Assembly: GCF_009861505.1 (NCBI RefSeq)
Contig: NZ_WTFT01000026.1
Coordinates: 1-64,000 of the forward strand
DNA: 64,000 nucleotides
From: Pseudomonas izuensis
Lineage (GTDB): Bacteria > Pseudomonadota > Gammaproteobacteria > Pseudomonadales > Pseudomonadaceae
Reading direction: 5' to 3'
The translations under genes and the position numbers were made by a program. The notes under the pieces are model-generated. The model was not told the origin of the DNA. It saw only the letters and a list, made by a program, of their open reading frames with translations, and did not search any database. Positions 42,662 to 51,539 of this stretch are shown piece by piece; within the stretch, counting starts at the first letter, position 1; each line of letters begins with the position of its first letter.

Positions 42662-45046
42662 ATGCGCTATTTGCTGATGTTGCTATTGTGTTTGCCCCTC
42701 CTGGCGAACGCCGTCGAATTCGATGAGTTCACTCAAAGCCTCCCCCTGGGCCGAACCTTGCAAGTACTTGAAGACGCCGCTGGTCAGGCGACCATCGCGG
42801 ATGTGCTTGCTCAAGCGGCGGCCGGCAACTTCAAAGCCCATGACAAAGCCACCCTCAACGCGGGTTACTCGCGTTCGGTGTTCTGGCTGAAAATCGACTT
42901 GCAATACCGTCCGACCAACCCGGCGGCGCAGCGTACCTGGCTGCTCGAACTGGCCTATCCGCCCCTCGATCACCTTGATTTGTACTTGCCCGATGCGGCC
43001 GGCAACTATCAATTGGTTCGCCAGACCGGCGATGCCTTGCCGTTCGCCAGTCGCGAGATTCGTCAGAATAACTTCCTGTTCAACCTGGATTTCACCCCCG
43101 ACCAAACACAAACCGTCTATCTGCGCCTGCAGAGCCAGGGCTCGATACAGGCACCGGTCACGCTGTGGTCGAGCACCGCGTACCTCGAAGCACAGCCGGT
43201 CAGGCTTTACGTGTTGGGACTGATCTACGGTGTGTTGCTGGGAATGCTGGTTTACAACCTGTTCATCTACCTCAGCGTGCGCGACACCAGCTACCTCTAT
43301 TACATTTTCTATATCGCCTCGTTCGGTTTGTATCAGCTGTCGGTGAACGGTGCGGCCGTGCAGTACTTCTGGCCGGACAATCCCTGGTGGGCCAACGCGG
43401 CGACGCCGTTCTTCATTGGCTGTGCCGGGCTGTTCGGCAGTCAGTTCGCCCGCCGTTTCCTGCAGACGGCCACCCACAGCCGCTGGCTTGACCGTTTATT
43501 GTTGGCGTTGGTGGTATTTAGTGCACTGGTGGTCGGGTTATCGCTGATGACCAGTTATGCCCTGGCCCTGCGCCTGGCGACGGCATTGGCGCTGATCTTC
43601 ACGGTAGTGATTTTTGCCGCGGGCATTTTCGCCTGGCTGCGCGGGCTGCGGGTCGCGCGCTATTTCATCATTGCCTGGTCGGCGTTTTTGCTCGGCGGCA
43701 TCATCAATACCCTGATGGTGCTGGGTTATCTGCCGAACGTGTTCCTGACCATGTATTCCAGCCAGATCGGTTCGGCCATCGAGGTGGCGCTGCTGTCCCT
43801 TGCCCTGGCCGACCGCATCAATGCCATGCGCGAGCAACAGGCACAAACCCTGTTCGACGCGGGACAAAAGCTGGAAGTCCTCAACCAGCAACTGGCGCGC
43901 AGTAACCAACTCAAGGACGAATTCCTCGCGACCCTGACCCATGAGCTACGCACGCCCATGAATGGCGTGATCGGCTCGCTGGAACTGATGCAGACCGTTG
44001 AAATGGACCCGGAACTGGAGCAATACCAGCAAACGGCCGCGGGTTCGGCGCGGGACATGATGCGCATGGTCAACGGCATCCTCACGCTGACCGAATTGCA
44101 GGCCGGCAAGCTCAAGGCTTCCCCATCGACCTTCAGCCTGCGCGGCGTCGTTGAAGCATTGCGCATGCAGTTTGACGGCAATGCTTCCAGCAAGTCGCTG
44201 GACTTTAAGGTCGATGTGGCCCCCGGCGTGCCGGATCGCTTGCACGGTGACAGTGCCAAGTTGGCGCAATGCCTGGAATGCCTGCTGGATAACGCGATCA
44301 AGTTCACCCGGGTCGGTGGGCTGGCGCTGCGGGTGACCGGCAAAACCGTCAACCCTGATCGAATGGCACTGTCATTCGCGGTGATCGACACCGGTATCGG
44401 TTTCACCGATCTGGGTGAAGCGACGATGTATCAGCGATTCTTCCAGCTCGATGGTTCGATGACCCGGGAGTACGGCGGTCTGGGGGTCGGCCTGGCGATT
44501 TGCCGGCAACTGGTCGAATTGCTCGGCGGTCGCCTGACGCACCGTTCCGAGCCTGGGCGTGGCAGTCGCTTCCAGCTCGACGTCGAGTTCGAATTCCCGG
44601 CGGTCGAGCCCCCGTCAGTGTCCTTCATGACGCGGGACTTCCCACGCCTGCGGCTGCCACAGGATTGCACCGTGCTGTTGGTGGACGACAACAGCATCAA
44701 TCAATTGGTGATGCGCGGTATGTTGCTGAAGCTCGGGTTCCGGGTGCGCACCGCTGACACCGGTATCGCCGCACTCGACTTCTTGCAGGGTGAGTCCTTT
44801 GATGCCGTATTGCTCGATGGTCAGGTGCCGCCGATGGAGGGCGTGTCCGTCTGCTGCCAGATCCGGGAATTGCCAGGTTGTGCCGAGTTGCCGGTGTTCA
44901 TGATCGCCCAGGGTGTGGATCGAGAGCGCTGTCCCACCGGCGCGCTGATCGATTACCTGAGCAAACCGGTGAAATTCGAAGACTTGCAGGCTGCACTCTA
45001 TCGGCGGGTGCTCTGTCCGAAGCAGGGCGAAAGCGCCGACAATTAG
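42662..45046 (+). CDS. ladS: Hybrid sensor histidine kinase of the LadS type (7TMR-DISM)
   Basis: LadS-type kinases feed the Gac/Rsm pathway, which sets the switch between biofilm and virulence states, in P. aeruginosa through the GacS phosphorelay. The 794-residue protein has a signal peptide (1-17), an extracytoplasmic DISMED2 sensor domain (about 25-155), a seven-pass membrane region (about 175-390), a HisKA domain with His427 in LATLTHELRTPMNGVIGSLE, an ATPase domain (GLGVGLAICRQLVELLGG near 608) and a receiver with Asp719 (AVLLDGQVPP). The layout is LadS-like throughout, and it sits next to thiD as in PAO1. Confidence 0.9.
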   Translation: MRYLLMLLLCLPLLANAVEFDEFTQSLPLGRTLQVLEDAAGQATIADVLAQAAAGNFKAHDKATLNAGYSRSVFWLKIDLQYRPTNPAAQRTWLLELAYPPLDHLDLYLPDAAGNYQLVRQTGDALPFASREIRQNNFLFNLDFTPDQTQTVYLRLQSQGSIQAPVTLWSSTAYLEAQPVRLYVLGLIYGVLLGMLVYNLFIYLSVRDTSYLYYIFYIASFGLYQLSVNGAAVQYFWPDNPWWANAATPFFIGCAGLFGSQFARRFLQTATHSRWLDRLLLALVVFSALVVGLSLMTSYALALRLATALALIFTVVIFAAGIFAWLRGLRVARYFIIAWSAFLLGGIINTLMVLGYLPNVFLTMYSSQIGSAIEVALLSLALADRINAMREQQAQTLFDAGQKLEVLNQQLARSNQLKDEFLATLTHELRTPMNGVIGSLELMQTVEMDPELEQYQQTAAGSARDMMRMVNGILTLTELQAGKLKASPSTFSLRGVVEALRMQFDGNASSKSLDFKVDVAPGVPDRLHGDSAKLAQCLECLLDNAIKFTRVGGLALRVTGKTVNPDRMALSFAVIDTGIGFTDLGEATMYQRFFQLDGSMTREYGGLGVGLAICRQLVELLGGRLTHRSEPGRGSRFQLDVEFEFPAVEPPSVSFMTRDFPRLRLPQDCTVLLVDDNSINQLVMRGMLLKLGFRVRTADTGIAALDFLQGESFDAVLLDGQVPPMEGVSVCCQIRELPGCAELPVFMIAQGVDRERCPTGALIDYLSKPVKFEDLQAALYRRVLCPKQGESADN

Positions 45047-45120
45047 GCGGATATGACACTTTGATCGGCCAAGGGGCGGTGCTTAACTGAAATCCCTTGG
45101 CTGACCAAAGGAGCCCCGTC

Positions 45121-46770
45121 ATGAACCTGCATCAGTTCGCCGAAACCCACGAAGTCACCAACCAGCCGCCTTCACTGGACGGCGCCAACCTGTATCGCAT
45201 CGACTTGCCATTGCAGGAGTGGTCGCGGCATTTCGGGGCTGGTTGGGCCGAGTCGCGGATCGAGGCTTACGGCGCATTGGCCGGCGGGCCGCTGATGGAA
45301 GCGGGATTCCTGGCCAATCAGAACAAACCGGTATTCAACAGTCACGACCGCTATGGTCACCGTATCGACCTGGTGGAGTTTCATCCGGCCTACCACCAAC
45401 TGATGCGCACGGCGATCGAGCATGGCTTGACCTCGCTGCCTTGGGCTCATCCGCAGGACGGCGCCCATGTCGCCCGCGCGTCCATGACGTATTTGCACAG
45501 CCAGGCCGAAGCCGGCAGCGGCTGCCCGTTGACCATGACCTTCGCCAGCGTCCCGGCGATGCGCCTGCAACCGGACCTGGCGGATAAATGGCTGCCGAAG
45601 ATCCTCGCCACCGAATACGACCCGCGCAATGTCGGCATGGCCCACAAGGCGGGTGTCACCATCGGTATGGCCATGACCGAAAAACAGGGCGGCACCGATG
45701 TGCGGGCCAACACCACCAAGGCCTATCCGGTGGGGGCCAGCGGCCCTGGCCAGGCTTATGAACTGGTAGGGCACAAGTGGTTCTGTTCGGCGCCGATGTG
45801 CGATGCCTTCCTGACCCTGGCGCAGACGGATAAAGGTTTGACTTGTTTCCTGCTGCCGCGCCATCGGCCGGATGACACGCGCAATCAGTTCTACATCCAG
45901 CGCCTGAAGAACAAACTCGGCAACTGCTCCAACGCCTCCAGCGAAGTAGAGTTCCGTGGCGCACTGGCGTGGATGGTCGGGGAAGAAGGCCGAGGCGTTC
46001 CGACCATTATCGAGATGGTGGCCATGACCCGTTTCGATTGCATGGTCGGCTCAAGTGCCCTGATGCGCCAGGCACTGACCCAGGCCAGCCATCACTGCGC
46101 CCATCGCAGGGTCGGCGGAAAATTGCTCAGCGAACAACCCTTGATGCAAAACGTACTGGCCGACCTGGCGCTGGAAAGCGAAGCGGCGCTGGCCTTGAGC
46201 CTGCGCATGGGGCGCGCGCTGGATCATCTGGATGATTCGCAGGAAGCGAAATTCGCCCGACTGGTGACCGCCGTAGGCAAGTACTGGATCTGCAAACGAG
46301 CGCCGGCCATGATCAATGAAGCCGCCGAATGCATGGGCGGTGCCGGTTATGTGGAGGACAGCATCCTGCCAAGGCTTTACCGCGAGGCTCCGGTGAATTC
46401 AACGTGGGAGGGCTCCGGCAATGTGCAATGCCTCGACGTGCTGCGGGCCCTGTCGAAGGAGCCGGGTGTGCTGGATGCGTTGTTCAACGAATTGGGTGAC
46501 GGCCATGGTGACAAGCGCCTGACTGCGCATATCAATCAATTGCAGGCGGCGTTCAAGGACACCAGCGACATTCAGTACCGGGCGCGGCAATTGACTGAAG
46601 ACGTTGCCCTTGGGCTTCAGGCGAAGCTGTTGCTGGAGGCCGGCAATGCAGTGGTGAGTGATGCGTTTATTGCCAGTCGTCTGAATGGCGGTGGCCGGGT
46701 TTACGGGGCGTTGCCGCGTGGGCTGGACGTCGAAGCGATCGTCGCCCGCTCCACCCCGCAAGGCTTCTGA
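45121..46770 (+). CDS. Acyl-CoA dehydrogenase, AidB-like
   Basis: This 549-residue FAD enzyme belongs to the acyl-CoA dehydrogenase superfamily and most resembles the AidB branch. It has MAMTEKQGGTDVRANTTKAY near 187, HKWFCSAPMCDAFLTLAQ near 220, RLKNKLGNCSNASSEVEFRG near 261, and ECMGGAGYVEDSILPRLYRE near 403 followed by NSTWEGSGNVQCLDVLRAL. AidB proteins bind DNA and may protect it from alkylation, but a catabolic role is equally possible. AAGGAGCCCC precedes the start. Confidence 0.88.
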   Translation: MNLHQFAETHEVTNQPPSLDGANLYRIDLPLQEWSRHFGAGWAESRIEAYGALAGGPLMEAGFLANQNKPVFNSHDRYGHRIDLVEFHPAYHQLMRTAIEHGLTSLPWAHPQDGAHVARASMTYLHSQAEAGSGCPLTMTFASVPAMRLQPDLADKWLPKILATEYDPRNVGMAHKAGVTIGMAMTEKQGGTDVRANTTKAYPVGASGPGQAYELVGHKWFCSAPMCDAFLTLAQTDKGLTCFLLPRHRPDDTRNQFYIQRLKNKLGNCSNASSEVEFRGALAWMVGEEGRGVPTIIEMVAMTRFDCMVGSSALMRQALTQASHHCAHRRVGGKLLSEQPLMQNVLADLALESEAALALSLRMGRALDHLDDSQEAKFARLVTAVGKYWICKRAPAMINEAAECMGGAGYVEDSILPRLYREAPVNSTWEGSGNVQCLDVLRALSKEPGVLDALFNELGDGHGDKRLTAHINQLQAAFKDTSDIQYRARQLTEDVALGLQAKLLLEAGNAVVSDAFIASRLNGGGRVYGALPRGLDVEAIVARSTPQGF

Positions 46771-46785
46771 ATGACACCGACTAAC

Positions 46786-46874
46786 TGTAGGAGTGAGCCT
46801 GCTCGCGATAGCGGTGTTTCAGCCACATTGATGTTGAATGTGCCACCGCATTCGCGAGCAGGCTCACTCCTACA
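46786..46874. repeat. REP pair (REPIN), GCGAGC class with conserved centre
   Basis: TGTAGGAGTGAGCCTGCTCG near 46786 and the inverse CGAGCAGGCTCACTCCTACA ending at 46874 flank CATTGATG (46826-46833) and ATGTGCC (46838-46844). The centre matches the pair at 11408-11497. Both arms carry a compensating change (GTGAGCC/GGCTCAC). Confidence 0.9.
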
Positions 46875-46963
46875 ATTGATCTTTAGTGAATCCAGTATTT
46901 GTGTAACTGTTCCCGTGAGGCGTCGATGCAGGCAAGATGAAACCCTGCAAGTCAGAACACAGG

Positions 46964-48436
46964 ATGCTGATCGTGACCGAAGCTTTTATTGTCGTTCAAA
47001 CCGCCGAGCAAGCCGTGGACCGGCTTGCGCTCTTGCACCATCGTGCAACCACCGCGTTGAGTCAGGCGCTCAAACGCTATCTCAAGGATCGCGTCGAGCC
47101 AGACGCCGAGCAGCGGGCGATGTTTCGTTATCCCGAACTGCGCCTGACCTATCACTGCCAGGGCGAAGTCCCGCAGACCACCCGTGCCTACGCCAAGGTC
47201 CAGTTGCCGGGCACCTACAGCGTCACTGTCACTCATCCCTCGGCTTTCCGTAAGTACCTGCTGGAACAGTTGGTGCCGCTGATGCACGACTTCACCGTGA
47301 CCGTGGAAGTCGGTGTCAGTGAGCAGAACATTCCTTATCCGTACGTGGTCGAGCAGGGCGATGAGCTGGCCGGCTCCGGCGTCACCGCCGCCGTGCTGGC
47401 GCGGGTATTCCCCAGTACCGACCTGTCGGCAGCGAGCGACGGCATTGCCGATGGCCTCTACGATTGGGAAAACACCGATCCGCTGCCGCTGGCGCTTTTC
47501 GACGCGGCACGGGTGGATTTCTCCCTGCGTCGGTTGGTGCATTACACCGGCAGTGACTGGCGTCATGTACAGCCGTGGATCCTGCTGACCAACTATCACC
47601 GTTACGTCGACCAGTTCATCGTCCACGGGCTGGAGCAGTTGCGCAGCGACCCGCGTTTCGTGCGCATGGTGTTGCCGGGCAACGTGATCATTGAAAAGGG
47701 CATGGATCACGGCGAGGCCTCGGCGATCGCCGCCGGTGTAGTCTGGCACCGTTACCAGATGCCGGCCTATCACCTGATCGCCAGCGACGGTCACGGCGTG
47801 ACGCTGGTGAACATCGGCGTGGGTCCGTCCAACGCCAAGAACATCACCGATCACCTGGCGGTGCTGCGTCCGCATTGCTGGCTGATGATCGGCCATTGCG
47901 GCGGCTTGCGTCAGTCGCAGACCATCGGCGACTACGTGCTGGCTCACGCTTACATGCGCCGCGACGGGATTCTCGACCGGGTGGTGCCACCCAACATTCC
48001 GATACCGGCCCTGGCCGAGGTGCAGCTTGCGCTTCAGCAGGCGGCGGCCAACATCACCGGCGAGAAGGGCGACGAACTGAAGAAGCGCCTGCGCACCGGC
48101 ACCGTGCTGACCTACGATGACCGCAACTGGGAACTGCGCTGGGCCCAGGAGCGTCCATTGATCAATCTGTCCCGCGCCGTGGCGGTGGACATGGAAAGCG
48201 GCACCATCGCCGCGCAAGGTTATCGCTTGCGAGTGCCTTACGGCACATTGCTCTGCGTATCGGACAAACCGCTGCACAGCGAAATCAAGTTGCCGGGTTC
48301 GGCCAACGCCTTCTATGAGCGCGCGGTCAGCCAGCACCTGAAAATCGGTATTGAAGCGGTGGATCTTTTGCGCACCGAACTCAACTCGCTGCACTCGCGC
48401 AAACTGCGCAGTTTCGACGAGCCGCCGTTCCGCTAA
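46964..48436 (+). CDS. amn: AMP nucleosidase
   Basis: Amn cleaves AMP to adenine and ribose 5-phosphate, adjusting purine pools. The 490-residue protein has an N-terminal AMP-nucleosidase domain (PELRLTYHCQGEVPQTTRAY near 55) and a C-terminal phosphorylase fold with GVTLVNIGVGPSNAKNITDH near 283, LMIGHCGGLRQSQTIGDYVL and VAVDMESGTIAAQGYRLRVP near 407. Starts at 46937, 46964 and GTG 46973 are all open; AGGA lies close ahead of 46964 and at good distance from the GTG. Confidence 0.94.
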   Translation: MLIVTEAFIVVQTAEQAVDRLALLHHRATTALSQALKRYLKDRVEPDAEQRAMFRYPELRLTYHCQGEVPQTTRAYAKVQLPGTYSVTVTHPSAFRKYLLEQLVPLMHDFTVTVEVGVSEQNIPYPYVVEQGDELAGSGVTAAVLARVFPSTDLSAASDGIADGLYDWENTDPLPLALFDAARVDFSLRRLVHYTGSDWRHVQPWILLTNYHRYVDQFIVHGLEQLRSDPRFVRMVLPGNVIIEKGMDHGEASAIAAGVVWHRYQMPAYHLIASDGHGVTLVNIGVGPSNAKNITDHLAVLRPHCWLMIGHCGGLRQSQTIGDYVLAHAYMRRDGILDRVVPPNIPIPALAEVQLALQQAAANITGEKGDELKKRLRTGTVLTYDDRNWELRWAQERPLINLSRAVAVDMESGTIAAQGYRLRVPYGTLLCVSDKPLHSEIKLPGSANAFYERAVSQHLKIGIEAVDLLRTELNSLHSRKLRSFDEPPFR

Positions 48437-48507
48437 CGGTTGTCATGGTCATTTGATGGTCAGGCCACTAGCATAGTGAGCCCTGACCGTTAGATGCGCC
48501 CTTTGCC

Positions 48508-49143
48508 ATGTCCCGTCCCCAACGTCCCGTTTCCCGCCATCCCGGCGCGAAGCCTCCTTCTTCAGCCCCGCGTCGTGTCGCCAAGGCGCCACCGGCCGAG
48601 CCGAAGCTGATCCTGTTCAACAAGCCGTTCGATGTGCTGACGCAATTCAGCGACGGCGAGGGGCGTGCGACGCTCAAGGATTTCATCGAGATTCCCGGAA
48701 TTTATCCGGCAGGGCGACTGGACCGCGACAGCGAGGGATTGTTGCTGTTGACCAACGATGGTCAGTTGCAGGCGCGAATCGCCGACCCGAAACACAAACT
48801 GGCCAAGACCTATTGGGTACAGGTCGAGGGCGAGCCGAGCGCCGATCAGTTGCAGCGTTTGCGTGACGGTGTCGAATTGAATGACGGCATGACCTTGCCC
48901 GCCGAGGCGCGGCAACTGGAGGAGCCCGCGTTGTGGCCGCGCAATCCGCCGGTACGCTTTCGCAAAAGCGTGCCGACGAGTTGGCTGGAACTGGTGATTC
49001 GCGAAGGCCGGAATCGGCAGGTGCGGCGCATGACGGCGGCGGTCGGGTTGCCGACGTTGCGGCTGGTGCGGGTCAGGATCGGCGACTGGACCCTCGAAGG
49101 GCTCGATCAGGGCCAGTGGAAGGAAGTGCCGGCGCGTTTATAA
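48508..49143 (+). CDS. rluE: 23S rRNA pseudouridine synthase RluE-type
   Basis: This 211-residue RsuA-family enzyme has the catalytic-motif region IYPAGRLDRDSEGLLLLTND near 65-84, FNKPFDVLTQFSDGEGRATL near 37 and the REGRNRQVRRMTAAVGLPTL stretch near 165. It lacks the N-terminal S4 domain and instead has a Pro/Ala/Arg-rich tail, as in RluE, which modifies U2457 of 23S rRNA. The last six bases overlap the end of the convergent DUF2788 gene. Confidence 0.9.
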   Translation: MSRPQRPVSRHPGAKPPSSAPRRVAKAPPAEPKLILFNKPFDVLTQFSDGEGRATLKDFIEIPGIYPAGRLDRDSEGLLLLTNDGQLQARIADPKHKLAKTYWVQVEGEPSADQLQRLRDGVELNDGMTLPAEARQLEEPALWPRNPPVRFRKSVPTSWLELVIREGRNRQVRRMTAAVGLPTLRLVRVRIGDWTLEGLDQGQWKEVPARL

Positions 49144-49347
49144 CGTGCCGGTTTCGATCAGGCCGATCACCACGCTTTTGATCACAAATGCAGCGACACC
49201 CAGCCCGAGCACGAAGAACAGGATGAAGGAACCAAAGCGGCCGGCCTTGGACTTCTTCGCCAGATCCCAGACGATGAAACCCATGAAAATGATCAGGATG
49301 CTGACAAGTCCAGTCATCATCCACTCTTCGAATACTGCAGGATCCAT
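49138..49347 (-). CDS. DUF2788 small membrane protein
   Basis: This 69-residue protein has two membrane helices (about 12-28 and 42-64) joined by a basic loop, DLAKKSKAGRFGSF. That matches the DUF2788 family of small Pseudomonas proteins of unknown function. No partner is evident. Its 3' end overlaps rluE by six bases on the opposite strand. A REP pair lies upstream of it. Confidence 0.82.
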   Translation of the reverse strand: MDPAVFEEWMMTGLVSILIIFMGFIVWDLAKKSKAGRFGSFILFFVLGLGVAAFVIKSVVIGLIETGTL

Positions 49348-49462
49348 CGGACATCTCCAGCGCGGGCGGGGCTAAAAGGGCGCTGGAGTATAAGGCATGA
49401 CGGTTACGCGCAGTGCGGGCCTGCGGCGGTGTGTCGCAGCTATTCGTCGCTTGTGCTGGCCT

Positions 49463-49553
49463 CTTCGCTGGCAAGCCAGCTCCCACAGGTTCTGCGTCAG
49501 CCGCAATATGGCGATCAACACAAAACCCTGTAGGAGCTGGCTTGCCAGCGAAG
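49463..49553. repeat. REP pair, GCTGGCTTGCCAGC class
   Basis: TTCGCTGGCAAGCCAGCTCC near 49463 and its inverse GGAGCTGGCTTGCCAGCGAA near 49534 lie between the DUF2788 start and the end of the Lrp-family gene. Confidence 0.9.
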
Positions 49554-49559
49554 GCGTCC

Positions 49560-50039
49560 TCAGCTACGCAGATGAGTCAGCGGCAACTCGGTGCTGTTCA
49601 ACACCTGGTTCAACACAAAACTCGACCGCACACTGGTCACCCCTTCAATCCGCGTCAGGTGCCCCAGCAGCAGCTTCTGATAGTGGTCCATGTCCGGTAC
49701 CACGACCTTGAGCTGATAGTCCGCATCCATTCCGGTCACCAGGCTGCATTCCAGCACTTGCGGCAAGGTGCGAATGGCGGCTTCGAAGTTCTCGAAACGC
49801 TCCGGGGTGTGTCGATCCATGCCGATCAGCACATAGGCGGTCAGGCTCAGGCCGAGCATCTTGCGGTCGAGCAGTGCGACCTGGCGGGAAATGTAACCGT
49901 CGTCTTCCAACTGCTTGACCCGACGGGAGCAGGGTGAAGGCGACAGGCCGATACGTTCGGCCAGCTCCTGATTGGAGATGCGCGCATCGCGCTGCAATTC
50001 AGCCAAAATGCTCAGGTCGTAACGGTCGAGTTTGCTCAT
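49560..50039 (-). CDS. Lrp/AsnC-family transcriptional regulator
   Basis: This 159-residue regulator has a helix-turn-helix near 6-55 (DLSILAELQRDARISNQELA, then RIGLSPSPCSRRVKQLEDDG) and an Lrp/AsnC ligand domain with LECSLVTGMDADYQLKVVVP near 95. Such proteins form octamers and usually sense amino acids. The ATG at 50039 is used; a TTG one codon earlier is also in frame. It is divergent from a putative structured RNA, and a phased set of ATTGCG boxes lies between them. Confidence 0.93.
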   Translation of the reverse strand: MSKLDRYDLSILAELQRDARISNQELAERIGLSPSPCSRRVKQLEDDGYISRQVALLDRKMLGLSLTAYVLIGMDRHTPERFENFEAAIRTLPQVLECSLVTGMDADYQLKVVVPDMDHYQKLLLGHLTRIEGVTSVRSSFVLNQVLNSTELPLTHLRS

Positions 50040-50061
50040 CAAACGGTCCCTTGTCGTATCT

Positions 50062-50130
50062 ATTGCGGAAGATTATCTATCCATGGTTAAAAATTGCGCA
50101 AGTAATGTTTATTTCAGCAATCTTCGCAAT
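50062..50130. promoter_or_regulatory. Phased ATTGCG operator array upstream of the Lrp-family gene
   Basis: ATTGCG occurs at 50062-50067 and 50093-50098 and inverted (CGCAAT) at 50125-50130, spaced 31 and 32 bases, three helical turns. The first and last extend into a longer inverted repeat: ATTGCGGAAGATT (50062-50074) and AATCTTCGCAAT (50119-50130). The central box is the palindrome TTGCGCAA. Phased sites suit an Lrp octamer; autoregulation is inferred. Confidence 0.5.
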
Positions 50131-50164
50131 CCTCTGCCGGCCCTCCGAGCCTATTCTTATCACC

Positions 50165-50355
50165 AGAATCACTGCTCGGACAAACAGTCCAGTGCGGCTC
50201 GCCCAAACAGGCCAGCTGCGGTCGCCACCCCCACAGGGGATGTGCCGGCCCCCGAGCTACACACTGTCCAGAAGACGGCGTGAGGTGAGCCGACGTCAAA
50301 AGCGTCGAGCACGGACGAAGTTCTCAAGGGGAGGCCGACGGGTCTCCCCTTTTTC
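50165..50355 (+). ncRNA. Candidate structured small RNA or long leader
   Basis: This stretch holds no convincing gene but folds well: GGACA near 50178 can pair with TGTCC near 50265, and GCTCG near 50195 with CGAGC near 50252, closing a multi-stem unit. Inside are two small hairpins with AAACA loops, GGAC-AAACA-GTCC and GCC-CAAACA-GGC. It ends in a strong intrinsic terminator. Its 5' end is not known; TATTCT at 50152-50157 is a possible -10. It does not resemble 6S, 4.5S, tmRNA, RNase P or Rsm RNAs as I know them. It could also be an attenuated leader of the gene at 50475. Confidence 0.5.
50328..50355 (+). terminator. Strong intrinsic terminator at the end of the candidate RNA
   Basis: GGGGAGGCC (50328-50336) pairs with GGTCTCCCC (50341-50349), nine pairs with one G-U, around a GACG tetraloop, followed by TTTTTC. 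No protein gene lies just upstream on this strand, so it must end an RNA transcript. Confidence 0.85.
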
Positions 50356-50474
50356 TTGCCTGGAATTTGGCATCGGCCCTCAATAAAAAAGTTGCGCGAC
50401 TGATAACCTGTTGCAGAACCGGCCTTGGCTTTCCCAGTCTTACATACAGGCCCTAACCCGCAGTGAGGAAAAGC

Positions 50475-51539
50475 ATGAAGTCGCGCATCTGGCGTTTGGC
50501 CGGTGTTGGTTTGCTGTGTGTCAGTGTCACTGCGCAATCGCTGGCCGATGAGCCGCAGAGCCGGGGCCCCGAAGGCGGGCAGCACGGGGAACATCAGGGC
50601 AACAATCAGGGCCATGGCGGCAATAATCAGCCGCATCCGCAGAATAATGGTCAGCAACAAAACCAGCCGCACCAGCAGAACAACGACATCATTCGTGGCG
50701 ACAACAGCCGCCAGTTCGAGCACAACGGCCAGCACCAGAACGGCGGCCAATGGCAGAGCCGTCCACAGCCCGATTTCAACAGCCCGGTTCGGCCGCCACC
50801 GCCACCGCCGCAACTGCCCGCCAATGACTTGCCGATCCAGGGCCGGCCAGACACCGTGCAACAGACTCAACAGCCGCGACGTGGTTACTATCAGGACGAG
50901 CCGCGACGCAACGATCCCAACCAGCACTGGAACGGTTACATAGGCGCCCCGACCAACGACAATCATTGGCAAGGTCGCCCGACTGGGCATGGCAATGGTT
51001 GGGGGCCCGGGCCGCAGTATCGGCCGGGTCATGTGATCGACCGCTTCCCGGAACGCAACGATCGCGTGCCTTACCGTGGCATGGATTACTACTATTCCGG
51101 CGGTTACTGGTATCGCCCATTGGGCCCACGCTATGTGGTGGTCGAACCGCCGCGCGGGATTCGGGTCCGCTATTTGCCGGATTACGCTGAGCAAGTCTTG
51201 ATCGGCGGATCAGTGCTGTTCCTCGCGGCCGGTTCGTACTACGCGTATCAGGAAAGCACTCAGGATTACGAAGTGGTCGAGCCACCGCTTGGCACTATGC
51301 AGCCGCAACAGCAGCCACAACCGGCCAGCAACGGTTATGACGTAGTGGCGTATCCGGCCAACGGGCAGTCGCAGGATCAGGTCAATCGGGATGGCTATGA
51401 GTGCTATCAATACGCGGTGCAGCAGAGTGGCTTCGACCCGCGAACCGCGACCTATCAACCGGACCCGTCGGTTGTACAAACCTACCGCCAGGCACAGGGC
51501 AATTGCCTGAGCAGTCGCGGCTATCAGGTGAGTTTCTGA
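50475..51539 (+). CDS. DUF6515-like secreted protein with Gln/Asn/Pro-rich region
   Basis: This 354-residue protein has a signal peptide (about 1-25, ending SLADE), a low-complexity Gln/Asn/Gly/Pro-rich region (about 30-200, including a run of seven prolines), then a tyrosine-rich folded segment, YYYSGGYWYRPLGPRYVVVE near 200, VRYLPDYAEQVLIGGSVLFL near 227, and a C-terminal helix-rich part with two cysteines (YECYQYAVQQSGFDP). The family is of unknown function, probably envelope-located. Its 3' end overlaps the convergent transporter gene by 16 bases. Confidence 0.75.
   Translation: MKSRIWRLAGVGLLCVSVTAQSLADEPQSRGPEGGQHGEHQGNNQGHGGNNQPHPQNNGQQQNQPHQQNNDIIRGDNSRQFEHNGQHQNGGQWQSRPQPDFNSPVRPPPPPPQLPANDLPIQGRPDTVQQTQQPRRGYYQDEPRRNDPNQHWNGYIGAPTNDNHWQGRPTGHGNGWGPGPQYRPGHVIDRFPERNDRVPYRGMDYYYSGGYWYRPLGPRYVVVEPPRGIRVRYLPDYAEQVLIGGSVLFLAAGSYYAYQESTQDYEVVEPPLGTMQPQQQPQPASNGYDVVAYPANGQSQDQVNRDGYECYQYAVQQSGFDPRTATYQPDPSVVQTYRQAQGNCLSSRGYQVSF

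Noticed and set aside
50165..50355. 6S, 4.5S (SRP), RNase P, tmRNA or RsmX/Y/Z RNA
   Set aside because: None of the signature sequences of these RNAs, as I know them, is present; GGA motifs occur but not in regular hairpin loops.
49934..50386. Small plus-strand protein gene over the candidate RNA
   Set aside because: The frame is rich in Arg, Pro and Ser with no ribosome site and overlaps the Lrp-family gene and the terminator hairpin.
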